Shown here piece by piece: positions 24,808 to 32,634 of a stretch of DNA of 57,525 bases. Both the position numbers and the translations under genes were made by a program. Source of the DNA: CAYPFY01 sp964410105 (GTDB lineage Bacteria; Bacteroidota; Ignavibacteria; UBA10030; SZUA-254); contig CAYPFY010000022.1 in NCBI GenBank assembly GCA_964410105.1, positions 1 through 57,525 on the forward strand, read 5' to 3'. The notes under the pieces are model-generated. The model did not search any database. It had not been told where the DNA came from and saw only the letters and a program-made list of their open reading frames with translations. The first letter of the stretch is position 1, and each line of letters starts with the position of its first letter.

Positions 24808-25848
24808 TTACTTGCCCCGTTTGTCCTTCGCGCAGCAGGCAGCTCCCTGGGTTGAATCCATACCGCATGCTGCATCCTCATCCCGCAGCGCGCTGTATTC
24901 CTCTCTGAGTACATCGGGGCCGGGCAGGTTCTCTTTGCCGAGATATTTTACTGCCGAAGTGAAAATATCCTGCTGCATCCCGTTTGAGGCATCGAGCTCA
25001 TCAAACGATTTGATCGAGAGAAAACGATTCTGGACCGTCAATTTTACCTCTTCCCGGAATGCCTGTCTGTCCTCGTACCGGCGGAACTTTGCATGATTGC
25101 TCACGACGGTCAAAAGCCGGTCCGCGATCACGCCGGCCTCCTGTACGCTGAGGGCGTCGACGTCCGATCCTTTATACCATCCTTCCTTATTCTTGAAATC
25201 ATCGACCAGCGCGGCAATATCGCTTTCGCCTGCCGGCTCAACCGGCAGATCGTGCCGGGATAAAACCGATTGAAGGACAGCCTGACGGGAACCGGCGCTC
25301 GGGTCTTCATTCCACACGACGGCCATCGCGGTACCCCGTCGGTTAAGCCAGGCTTCTTTGACGAGCGGATCTTTCATCATATCGAGCAGGATGAATTTCG
25401 CCCGGCTCCCGCAGCCGATGAGCGGCGCGGCATTACAGACGAGAGGCACATTCAGGAAACTGACACGCTGGGTAACGGGACCGGCGGGACGATCCGGAAG
25501 ATGTGATTTTGCGGACGACGCCGTGAGCCCGGTATAGGGGAAGAGAATGGCGGCGGCCGATAGCGCGGAGGCAAGCCACACGGTCATCTTATGCCAATTC
25601 CGGGCGCTCACCACCGTGCACGTACCGTCTTCGCATTTCACTTCGCGCCTTCGGTATGTCAGATAGAATGCGAGCCCGAGAAATCCAATAGCGAACGTGA
25701 TGAAGTAGGGGCGGTAGGGTTCAAAGACTGAAAGCGCACCGACGCTTCCCAGTCCGATCAGCCCGAGCGCCACCGGTGCTATGCAGCAAAGGGATGCGAT
25801 GACGGCCGTGACCACCCCTCCCACGCCTGGCAACAAGGTCTTGTTCAT
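24808..25848 (-). CDS. MerT-type mercuric transporter fused to a novel C-terminal domain
   Basis: 346 residues; ATG directly follows the ArsR TGA (TGAATG). Residues 1-~112 are MerT: TM1 with the vicinal pair SLCCIAPVALG, TM2 (YFITFAIGFLGLAFYL), the cytoplasmic loop Cys pair CEDGTC, and TM3 (MTVWLASALSAAAILFPY). MerT has three helices, so by the family topology what follows is periplasmic. That part, ~230 residues, has no HMA fold and thus is not a MerTP fusion. It has CNAAPLIGC near its start, a conserved-looking EAWLNRRGTAMAVVW, and ends in CGMDSTQGAACCAKD. I do not recognise this domain; it may take MerP's place in presenting metal. Confidence 0.8.
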   Translation of the reverse strand: MNKTLLPGVGGVVTAVIASLCCIAPVALGLIGLGSVGALSVFEPYRPYFITFAIGFLGLAFYLTYRRREVKCEDGTCTVVSARNWHKMTVWLASALSAAAILFPYTGLTASSAKSHLPDRPAGPVTQRVSFLNVPLVCNAAPLIGCGSRAKFILLDMMKDPLVKEAWLNRRGTAMAVVWNEDPSAGSRQAVLQSVLSRHDLPVEPAGESDIAALVDDFKNKEGWYKGSDVDALSVQEAGVIADRLLTVVSNHAKFRRYEDRQAFREEVKLTVQNRFLSIKSFDELDASNGMQQDIFTSAVKYLGKENLPGPDVLREEYSALRDEDAACGMDSTQGAACCAKDKRGK

Positions 25849-26256
25849 TCAGCGGCTCCTTTCGTTGAGGACAAATGCATGTCGCTCGCGTGTTTCCTCC
25901 ATCGCGAACATGACTGTGATGTTCGACGTGAACGCGTTTCTCACGAGCGAATAATAAATGGTCCGGCCCGATCGACGCGTCCGGACAATATTCCTGTCTT
26001 TCAATCTTCTCAGATGCTGCGATACCGCGGAGACCGTCAGATCTAGAACTTCCGCCAGGTCGCACACGCACATCTCTTTGTGGGCATGCAACAGAAAAAG
26101 AATGCACAGACGCTGGAGATTCCCGGCCGCGCCGAGAGAGTCCGCAAGAGTTCTCAAACCCTCTTGTTCTCCGAGGTTCTGTCTGATGAGGGCGAATTCA
26201 GCCCTGCTGAAGGTGGGACCGACGCAGAGCTTTCCCCCGATAGAGACTTTCTTCAT
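25849..26256 (-). CDS. ArsR/SmtB-family metal-sensing repressor
   Basis: 135 residues with the winged helix of the family: LGAAGNLQRLCILFLLHAHKE, then CVCDLAEVLDLTVSAVSQHLRRLKD and a beta wing (VRTRRSGRTIYYSL). The CVC in the alpha3 helix is the Cys pair that binds As(III), Cd, Pb or similar thiophilic ions in ArsR/CadC sensors; a further N-terminal Cys (KLCVGP) could complete the site. It is first in the operon, with zero spacing to the MerT fusion. Derepression on metal binding is expected. Which metal is sensed cannot be told from sequence; Hg fits the neighbour. Confidence 0.92.
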   Translation of the reverse strand: MKKVSIGGKLCVGPTFSRAEFALIRQNLGEQEGLRTLADSLGAAGNLQRLCILFLLHAHKEMCVCDLAEVLDLTVSAVSQHLRRLKDRNIVRTRRSGRTIYYSLVRNAFTSNITVMFAMEETRERHAFVLNERSR

Positions 26257-26271
26257 GATCGATCTTATATT

Positions 26272-26325
26272 TTAGTATTTGCTTAAATATTAAACTAATA
26301 TACACAAGAAAAAGTTCCACGACAA
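26272..26325 (-). promoter_or_regulatory. ArsR operon promoter with overlapping operator dyad
   Basis: On the minus strand TTGTCG (26320-26325) and TATATT (26297-26302) are separated by 17 nt. An AT-rich imperfect dyad with arms of the form TTAGT-TTT and its inverse (26272-26298) runs from the -10 box through the predicted start of transcription. This is the usual place for an ArsR operator, about 15-40 nt before the arsR ATG. Confidence 0.6.
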
Positions 26326-26435
26326 GCTTGTCCCGAATGGCGCTGTGAAGGATGATTTCCGAGGAGACATGCCCCAGATTACGCTCGGCCGCTGGGGGGC
26401 CAAGTTTACCCCCCTCCCCCGACCGGCTGAGAGCT

Positions 26436-28001
26436 CTAATGTAATTTGACCATCTTATAGACGGTAAAAAAATCGGTGTCCCGTTTGAGAAGCGTCATCG
26501 CCTGAAATGGTTTTGAGAGCACCGGCACCAGATCGCGGTTTTTCAGCTTCTCCGGAACCTCGGCCCGGTGGACGACATAATCCACCTCGCACGAACCGGC
26601 GTACAATCCTTCGCCGATGATATCATTGGGGGGAATTCCCTTCCTGACAAACGGGTGCTCGAACGGCGAGATGATTCCCCCCGCGTCGCACAGGATTCGA
26701 TCGGAAAAATAGCCGACTGCTCCGATATCGGGGACGATGATAGTCGTCCCCGGGGGAGTGTTATCCTTAAACCACTTCCCTATGGGAATCAGGCACGATT
26801 CCATGCCGTCTTCGAACAGTTCTATCCCGGGATGGACATATTCTTCATAAAAGAACTGATTCTGTGCGAGTATCAGGGCGGCCAGGAGAGCGGCGAACCC
26901 ATAGACGTGCCGCCTGAGGCCCGAGTTCATGATCAGGCGATGGAGAAAAAAGAACGCGTAAACCGTCAGGAGCGGAGTGAAAATCAGAAAATACCGTGAG
27001 ACGACGTTCGTATCTGTGAGGAGGTAGAAAAGCGGAATGACGACCGTCCAGGCGAGTCCGATGAGACTCTGGCGGATGATATAAAACCGTTCGGCCCGTT
27101 CATCCTCGGTGATATCGTCGGAACGTATCGGCTTTCTCAGACGAAAATACCCCGCTGCAATGATCGTGAGGAGAGGAATCCCGTCGGTCGCGGCGACGGT
27201 TTTGGCTATGCGCACGGACGTCGCAAGAAAGCTGTCGGCATTCCACTGGAACCCCATCTTAGCGAGGGCTGTGTTGGGAAGAATAGAATTGAACGTCCTG
27301 AATGCGTAGAGGAGCCACGGCGCCTGGATCATGGCGAAGATGATAAGCAACGCCGCCCCCATCTTGGTGGCCCGGCGTTTATTCTCGGAATTCAGAAAAA
27401 GATCTGCCAGGATCAACGGCACGATCAGCGCTCCCTCGGGGCGAGCGAGCGAGAGAAGCCCGGCCATCACCACGGATGCAAAATACTCATTCCTCAGGCA
27501 GTAGAGAAAGGTCAGGAGGACAAGGGCAACCGAAAGAGACGTCTCCATCCCGGAGCCGGCCCACCGGACCATCCAGGCATTGGCTGAGAACGCCACGGTC
27601 GCGCAGATTGCGACTGCCGCATCCCTCACAACCTCATTCGCCACGAGATAGAACGCCAGGAGGGCGAGGCACGCGATAACGAGGTCGATGCCCTTGGCGG
27701 CGATGAAAAGATCGGCGCCCACGGCTCCCCCCAGGGAAATGATGAAGAGCCACAAGGGGCTTGTAAAGCCGTAGGAAACCTGGCCCGGATTGAAAGACAT
27801 CCCGTTCCCGGAGATCAGGTTCTTCGCAAATTTGAGATAGATGTACGTGTCGTCGGGAGTATAGCGGAAATGCGCGCTTGCGAGGAGGTAAAACAGCAGG
27901 ATCGTGGCCGGGAGAGCCACGATAAGAAGCGTCCTCCTGAAGGGCGGCTCCGGACTTCCGGGCGATTGTTCTGCTTCGAAAGGCGTCAGCGGTCTTGGCA
28001 T
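26436..28001 (-). CDS. Polytopic GT-C type glycosyltransferase (AftB/PMT-like)
   Basis: 521 residues from ATG 28001; an in-frame TTG at 28043 is less likely because it lies upstream of a good promoter. A short cytoplasmic Pro-rich start precedes about ten membrane segments. The first extracytoplasmic loop has FRYTPDDTYIYLKFAKNLI and VSYGFTSPLWLF, the acidic-pair loop characteristic of GT-C enzymes that use lipid-linked sugars, like mycobacterial AftB. The C-terminal ~130 residues form a soluble domain (NTPPGTTIIVPDIGAVGYFSDR). Probably it transfers a sugar from a polyprenyl donor outside the inner membrane. Acceptor and sugar are unknown, and no glycan cluster surrounds it. Confidence 0.8.
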   Translation of the reverse strand: MPRPLTPFEAEQSPGSPEPPFRRTLLIVALPATILLFYLLASAHFRYTPDDTYIYLKFAKNLISGNGMSFNPGQVSYGFTSPLWLFIISLGGAVGADLFIAAKGIDLVIACLALLAFYLVANEVVRDAAVAICATVAFSANAWMVRWAGSGMETSLSVALVLLTFLYCLRNEYFASVVMAGLLSLARPEGALIVPLILADLFLNSENKRRATKMGAALLIIFAMIQAPWLLYAFRTFNSILPNTALAKMGFQWNADSFLATSVRIAKTVAATDGIPLLTIIAAGYFRLRKPIRSDDITEDERAERFYIIRQSLIGLAWTVVIPLFYLLTDTNVVSRYFLIFTPLLTVYAFFFLHRLIMNSGLRRHVYGFAALLAALILAQNQFFYEEYVHPGIELFEDGMESCLIPIGKWFKDNTPPGTTIIVPDIGAVGYFSDRILCDAGGIISPFEHPFVRKGIPPNDIIGEGLYAGSCEVDYVVHRAEVPEKLKNRDLVPVLSKPFQAMTLLKRDTDFFTVYKMVKLH

Positions 28002-28010
28002 TTCCGCTAC

Positions 28011-28039
28011 ACTGTACGGAACTTTAAGCGTGAAGTCAA
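28011..28039 (-). promoter_or_regulatory. Promoter of the GT-C gene
   Basis: TTGACT (28034-28039) and TACAGT (28011-28016) on the minus strand with a 17-nt spacer. Transcription would begin only a few nt before ATG 28001, giving an almost leaderless message, and no Shine-Dalgarno sequence precedes that ATG. Confidence 0.5.
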
Positions 28040-28145
28040 TCAATAATAGAGACAGCCGTCGGTTCTACACATAGGTCACGCATCGGTTCACCAATTGGAA
28101 AGAATTTTTGCAAATCGGGCATGGAATACGTATTTTCACAACGTC

Positions 28146-29129
28146 ATGAAATATCTTCTGCTTCTTCCCCTCCTTGCATCGACTCTTCAGGGAATGCAGT
28201 ACCGTGATCAGGTCCAGCGGAAATCGCTGAACGCCGTTACCGCACTTGATGAAAAAACCGCATACGCCGTCGGGCAGTCGGGGATCATCACGCGGACCAC
28301 GGATGGCGGCATGACATGGCTATATCTTCCGGAGGCGGGGGGCAACTCTCGCGAACTCTTCGGCGTCGATTTCGCCGACCGGCGGACTGGGTGGGCGGTC
28401 GGGGTCGGGGGCACCATCGTCATGACAAAGGATGGCGGGAAAAGCTGGGCCATGTGCGACAGCACGTCGAACAAGAACTACATGTCAGTAAAATTCATCT
28501 CCCAAAAAACCGGCTGGATTTCGGGAAGCGACGGCACCATCCTGAAAACGACGGACGGGGGTGTAAGCTGGCACCGCTTGCCGTCGAACACGCTGAGCGA
28601 TCTTTGGACGATACAATTTGTGAATGCCCGAATGGGATGGGCGGCGGGAGCGAGCGGAACTGTTATCCGGACGACCGACGGGGGATCGAGCTGGGAGGGC
28701 AAGGAGACGAAAGTGACGGCCCTGAGCCCGCTTTATCTGGCGGTGCAATTCGTCGATCCTGCGACGGGGTGGATCGCAGGGGGTTACGGATCCATTCTCA
28801 GGACAAAGGATGGGGGAAAGAGCTGGGATGGGCAGAACATGCAGGAATATTTTCTGGAGTTCAAGACAAAGAATTTTCATTACGGCATAAGCTTCTATGA
28901 CAGATCGAGGGGCGTCATCGTGGGAACCTCAGGCACGATCATGACCACAGCGGACGGCGGAAAGCACTGGAAGGAGCAGAAGAGTCCCACGGTCGAGGTG
29001 TTAAGATCCTTTCATACCGGCGGGGGGAAGACGGGCTGGGCCGTGGGGGGTGACGGCACGATACTGAAAACAAGCGACGCCGGCCATAGCTGGATCCTGC
29101 AGGCTCCCTCCCGCGCCGCAAGAAAATAG
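28146..29129 (+). CDS. YCF48/BNR-type propeller protein, exported
   Basis: 327 residues from ATG 28146, which begins a signal peptide (MKYLLLLPLLASTLQG); a TTG farther up at 28095 is unlikely. Six repeats of the WAVG..GTIxxTxDGGxxW kind cover nearly the whole protein (GRTGWAVGVGGTIVMTKDGG is a typical unit), the pattern of YCF48/HCF136-like seven-bladed propellers. Unlike the propeller proteins at 32635 and 55005 it has no T9SS tail, so it should stay in the periplasm or on the outer membrane. It starts a plus-strand run with the DUF1684 lipoprotein (6-nt gap). Its binding partner is unknown. Confidence 0.88.
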   Translation: MKYLLLLPLLASTLQGMQYRDQVQRKSLNAVTALDEKTAYAVGQSGIITRTTDGGMTWLYLPEAGGNSRELFGVDFADRRTGWAVGVGGTIVMTKDGGKSWAMCDSTSNKNYMSVKFISQKTGWISGSDGTILKTTDGGVSWHRLPSNTLSDLWTIQFVNARMGWAAGASGTVIRTTDGGSSWEGKETKVTALSPLYLAVQFVDPATGWIAGGYGSILRTKDGGKSWDGQNMQEYFLEFKTKNFHYGISFYDRSRGVIVGTSGTIMTTADGGKHWKEQKSPTVEVLRSFHTGGGKTGWAVGGDGTILKTSDAGHSWILQAPSRAARK

Positions 29130-29135
29130 CTCATC

Positions 29136-29744
29136 ATGAAACGCTTCATTCTTTTGATCATCCTGTCGGGATGCGTCCGGACGGCGCCCGCGCCTTTATC
29201 GAGCCAGGACAGCGTCCGAATCGTCGGCGATATAGTCGCCCATCGTGCGCAGGTCGACTCATTTTTCCGGTACAGCCCCTACTCCCCGTTTCTCAGGGAC
29301 TCTACCATAGAATTCAGGGGAATCAACTGGTACCCGCCCGATACGCGGTATGTCTTCAAATCCCTCTTGTATCCGTACAAAACCCCGGAGCCTGTGACGA
29401 TCTACGGCACACGTGGTGAGGCGCGGCCCATGCTGAAGCACGGTTATTTCGTCATGAACAGCAGCGGGCGCGAGTACCGTCTGAACGTCTACAAGTCGGC
29501 GGAGACCGGTGATGCGTTGTCGGTCTGGTTCACCGACTCGACGACGGGGAAGGAAACGTACAATGTGGGTCGTTACATCGACGTGGGAGAGGATCGACAC
29601 GAACCCGGGTACCTTTATACCATCGATTTCAACAGTGCGTTCAACCCGTACTGCGCCTACAGCGGATTGTATTCGTGTGCGATTCCGAGAAAGGAAGATT
29701 TTCTCGACATCGCCATCCGGGCTGGCGAGATGAAATACCATTAG
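29136..29744 (+). CDS. DUF1684-family lipoprotein
   Basis: 202 residues. The N-terminus MKRFILLIILSGCVR is a lipoprotein signal with lipobox LSGC. The C-terminal half shows the DUF1684 pattern: REYRLNVYKS, VWFTDSTTGKETYNVGRYIDV, then LYTIDFNSAFNPYCAYSGLYSC and a final AIRAGEMKYH. The NPYCAYS box with its Cys and aromatic residues is the family hallmark. The function of DUF1684 is not known. It sits 6 nt after the propeller gene, so the two likely share a transcript. Confidence 0.88.
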   Translation: MKRFILLIILSGCVRTAPAPLSSQDSVRIVGDIVAHRAQVDSFFRYSPYSPFLRDSTIEFRGINWYPPDTRYVFKSLLYPYKTPEPVTIYGTRGEARPMLKHGYFVMNSSGREYRLNVYKSAETGDALSVWFTDSTTGKETYNVGRYIDVGEDRHEPGYLYTIDFNSAFNPYCAYSGLYSCAIPRKEDFLDIAIRAGEMKYH

Positions 29745-29802
29745 GCCTGTTGTTTTTCAGCGGGATTCGGTTTACATTGCTTGGGAATTTTATCACGAAA
29801 AG

Positions 29803-31032
29803 ATGCAGCTAAGAAAACTTTACCGGACAATAGAAAGCATCGGGTCTCGCACGGTCGAGAATGAAGAAGATCTCCTGAAGCAGGTGCTTCACGAGGTAGT
29901 CCAGAATGAAGAAATCCGGCTCAAGGGGGGGCGCATCTGGAAATTTGATGCGAAGAGCGGGTCATACATGCTCGTTCACCAGACCGGGGACATGGAGTCG
30001 ATCCGTCAGGGATACAGCATAAAAGTCAAGGATTACCCCATATTCCTGGAGCTGCCGCAGCGGAGGACGGTGCTCGGGAACGAGCAGGACACCTACTTGC
30101 GGAAGCGCGGCATACTTCGGTATTCAGCGACGGGGGTCGGCGAGCGGGTCAAATGGAGGGGGCATATACTCTACAGATATGTGCTGGCGTTCAACGCCGA
30201 CCATCTGGACGAATCTCTGACATCCACCCTGAATATCATCAGCACGGCGCTCACCTCGGTCCTGCGGGCGAAGAAGGTGGAGAGGAAGGCGAGGGTTCTC
30301 GAGCAGGACCTGGACAAGGCCCGGGAGATACAGCAGAGCATCCTTCCGCAGCACGAGATGAGGTTCCATTCGTACGAGATGTACGGCGTTTCGATACCGG
30401 ACAGGATCGTCGGGGGGGACTTTTTCGATTATCTCGTGGGGGAGCTGGATCAGGAGAGAATCGGCGTCGTTATCGGAGATGCGGCGAGCAAGGGGTTATC
30501 GGCTGCGGCGCAGGCCTTGTACACGTCGGGGGCATTGAGGATGGGTTTTGACTACCAGACCAAGATCAGTTCCCTCCTGTCGCGGGTCAACAAGCTCCTC
30601 AACCGCACGTTTTCCGAGGATCACTTCGTCACCCTTGTTTACTGCGAGCTGACCGACGACCGGAACGGCCTGGTCCTTTATGCGAACTGCGGGCATAACA
30701 ACCCGATACTCCTCCGGGCGGACGGATCCTACGAAATGTTCGAAGCCACGGGCCAGATCCTGGGCCCGTTCCCGCGTGAAAATTTCAGGACCGAGAGTTT
30801 TCTCATGAACAAGGGGGACATCCTCATCCTGTACACCGACGGCATATCGGAGGCAGCAAACGAGCAGGGAGAATTTTTCGGCGAGGCGCGCCTGATAGAT
30901 CTCGTGAATGAATACCGCTCCCTTCCCTCGAAGGACATTTCGCTCAGGGTGCTCGATGAGGTCCAGAAATTCAACACGCACGGCGTTCATTCCGACGACA
31001 AGACCATCGTCACCATAAAGAGGAACAAGTAG
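29803..31032 (+). CDS. SpoIIE-type PP2C Ser phosphatase with N-terminal GAF-like domain
   Basis: 409 residues. The first ~160 look like a GAF sensor, followed by a coiled-coil linker (KVERKARVLEQDLDKAREIQQ). The PP2C/SpoIIE catalytic domain holds all metal ligands: IVGGDFFDYL, VIGDAASKGLSAA, ANCGHNNP, ILYTDGISEA and SDDKT. Such RsbU-like enzymes remove phosphate from anti-sigma antagonists (STAS proteins), but no STAS or RsbW gene is present here. It is 3 nt upstream of the HerA-like ATPase and surely cotranscribed with it. Confidence 0.92.
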   Translation: MQLRKLYRTIESIGSRTVENEEDLLKQVLHEVVQNEEIRLKGGRIWKFDAKSGSYMLVHQTGDMESIRQGYSIKVKDYPIFLELPQRRTVLGNEQDTYLRKRGILRYSATGVGERVKWRGHILYRYVLAFNADHLDESLTSTLNIISTALTSVLRAKKVERKARVLEQDLDKAREIQQSILPQHEMRFHSYEMYGVSIPDRIVGGDFFDYLVGELDQERIGVVIGDAASKGLSAAAQALYTSGALRMGFDYQTKISSLLSRVNKLLNRTFSEDHFVTLVYCELTDDRNGLVLYANCGHNNPILLRADGSYEMFEATGQILGPFPRENFRTESFLMNKGDILILYTDGISEAANEQGEFFGEARLIDLVNEYRSLPSKDISLRVLDEVQKFNTHGVHSDDKTIVTIKRNK

Positions 31033-31035
31033 ATC

Positions 31036-32634
31036 GTGGTAGACGAATCCAAGCGTATCGGAACTGTCACGGCTGTCGGCGGGAGCACGCTCACGGCATC
31101 TCTCCAGGACATCCCCATCGACGATGGGGCGGATCTGGAGCTGGTGGGGCGGACGGGCATGTACGTGATGATGGTTGACGGCAGCCGCTCGATCATCGGC
31201 TCGATTTCCGCGCTTCGCACGCTGGACGGTGCGGCTGAGGCCTCGCCTTTCGGCGCGGCGTCCTCGGCGCGCTCGTCGATGGACATCCAGCTGATCGGAA
31301 CCTTGCGCGAGGGAAAATTCGAACGCGGTGTGGCGGCGTCGCCAAGGCTGGGAAGCGGGGTCTATGCTGCGGGGGCCGAGGATGTTTCCGCCGTTTTCTC
31401 CTCGTTCCGGCAGCACAATTTCTCCCTGGGCACCGTCTCGCAATTCGGGGACGAACGGTTCTATCTCGACCCCAACAGATTATTTGCCAAGCACATTGCC
31501 CTGTTCGGATCGACCGGGTCGGGAAAATCCTGCACGGCGGCGTCGATCATACAAAAAGTCGACTGGCTTGAAAACACACACATCGTCCTCCTCGACCTGC
31601 ATGGCGAGTACACCCCGGCGTTCAGCGGTTCGGCGAACATCATCAAGATCGACGAGCTGGAGCTCCCCTACTGGCTCATGAATTTCGACGAGATCTGTGA
31701 AATGTTCATCGAAGAGCATGAGCCTTCCGCGCACAACCAGATGATGATCATGAAGGAGGCGATCCTCGATTCGAAGAGGGGCAAGAACCTGGCGCTCAAG
31801 GATTATCTCACCATCGACACGCCGCTCTTTTTCGATTTCGTGGAAGTCATGGCGAGGATGAGGACGCTCGACACGGAGCGGACGCTGGCCGGGAAGGAGG
31901 GCCCGTTCTTTGGCCAGTTCACGCGGTTCCTGGTGAGGCTCGAGAGCAAGCTCTCGGACCGCCGCTATGAATTCCTCTTCAAACCGAAGCTTTACCGCTC
32001 TTCCGACGCTTTCGAGGCCTGGTTGACCCGGCTCTTCGCGCTCGACTCGGGGCATCACGTCACCGTTCTGGACTTGAGCCGGGTGCCGTTCGACGTCATC
32101 AACGTCCTCGTCTCCCTTCTGGGAAGGCTCATCTTCGACTTCAACCTCTGGAACCCGTCGCGCCAGGATTTTCCCGTGTTGATCGTGTTTGAGGAGGCCC
32201 ACACATACCTGTCGATGACGGGGAAGAACACGGCAGCTCGGAAGACCGTCGAGAGAATCGCGAAAGAGGGGAGAAAATACGGGGTGAGCGCCATGATCGT
32301 GAGCCAGCGCCCCTCAGAAATCTCAGAAACGATCACGGCGCAGTGCAACAATTTCTTTGCGATGCGGCTTTTGAACCCTAACGATCAGACCTACGTCCGG
32401 AACCTTGTCCCGGACAGCATGGCCAATCTGATCGACATACTCCCCACGCTTCAGCAGGGGGAGGCGATCGTCATTGGCGACTCCGTTCCGACGCCGGTCC
32501 GTGCGATGATCGACATGCCGTCTCCGAGCCCGGCGGGAGGAGACATCAGGTTTTATGAAAAATGGGAGCACAAGGATTCCCTGACGAACGTCAGTCAGGT
32601 TGTCGAGAACTGGTGGAAGCAGATCAGGATGTAG
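31036..32634 (+). CDS. HerA-like (DUF87) hexameric ATPase
   Basis: 532 residues; GTG start 3 nt after the phosphatase stop, with AAGAGGAAC upstream. Residues ~1-85 form a HAS-barrel-like beta region (RIGTVTAVGGSTL, GADLELVGRTGMYVMM). The ATPase has Walker A GSTGSGKS at 158-165, Walker B VLIVFEEAH near 382-389 (two acidic residues), and a sensor/arginine part (RKYGVSAMIVSQRPSEIS, TAQCNNFFAMRL). HerA translocases usually work with the nuclease NurA in DNA end resection, or with nuclease or Sir2 partners in phage defence. None is here; the partner gene is a phosphatase. The stop abuts the convergent T9SS gene with no gap. Confidence 0.9.
   Translation: MVDESKRIGTVTAVGGSTLTASLQDIPIDDGADLELVGRTGMYVMMVDGSRSIIGSISALRTLDGAAEASPFGAASSARSSMDIQLIGTLREGKFERGVAASPRLGSGVYAAGAEDVSAVFSSFRQHNFSLGTVSQFGDERFYLDPNRLFAKHIALFGSTGSGKSCTAASIIQKVDWLENTHIVLLDLHGEYTPAFSGSANIIKIDELELPYWLMNFDEICEMFIEEHEPSAHNQMMIMKEAILDSKRGKNLALKDYLTIDTPLFFDFVEVMARMRTLDTERTLAGKEGPFFGQFTRFLVRLESKLSDRRYEFLFKPKLYRSSDAFEAWLTRLFALDSGHHVTVLDLSRVPFDVINVLVSLLGRLIFDFNLWNPSRQDFPVLIVFEEAHTYLSMTGKNTAARKTVERIAKEGRKYGVSAMIVSQRPSEISETITAQCNNFFAMRLLNPNDQTYVRNLVPDSMANLIDILPTLQQGEAIVIGDSVPTPVRAMIDMPSPSPAGGDIRFYEKWEHKDSLTNVSQVVENWWKQIRM

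Noticed and set aside
26394..26414. GGGGGG / CCCCCC hairpin after the GT-C gene
   Set aside because: Only a 6-bp homopolymer stem with no T run; such G and C runs are frequent in this part of the window, so terminator status is not supported.
30496..31443. 315-codon minus-strand frame across the phosphatase/HerA boundary
   Set aside because: It covers two clear genes on the opposite strand, is Arg/His-rich and without a start context; a shadow frame.
31480..32202. 240-codon minus-strand frame inside the HerA-like gene
   Set aside because: Antisense to the Walker A and B regions; composition (Arg, Glu, His) is typical of antisense GC-rich frames.
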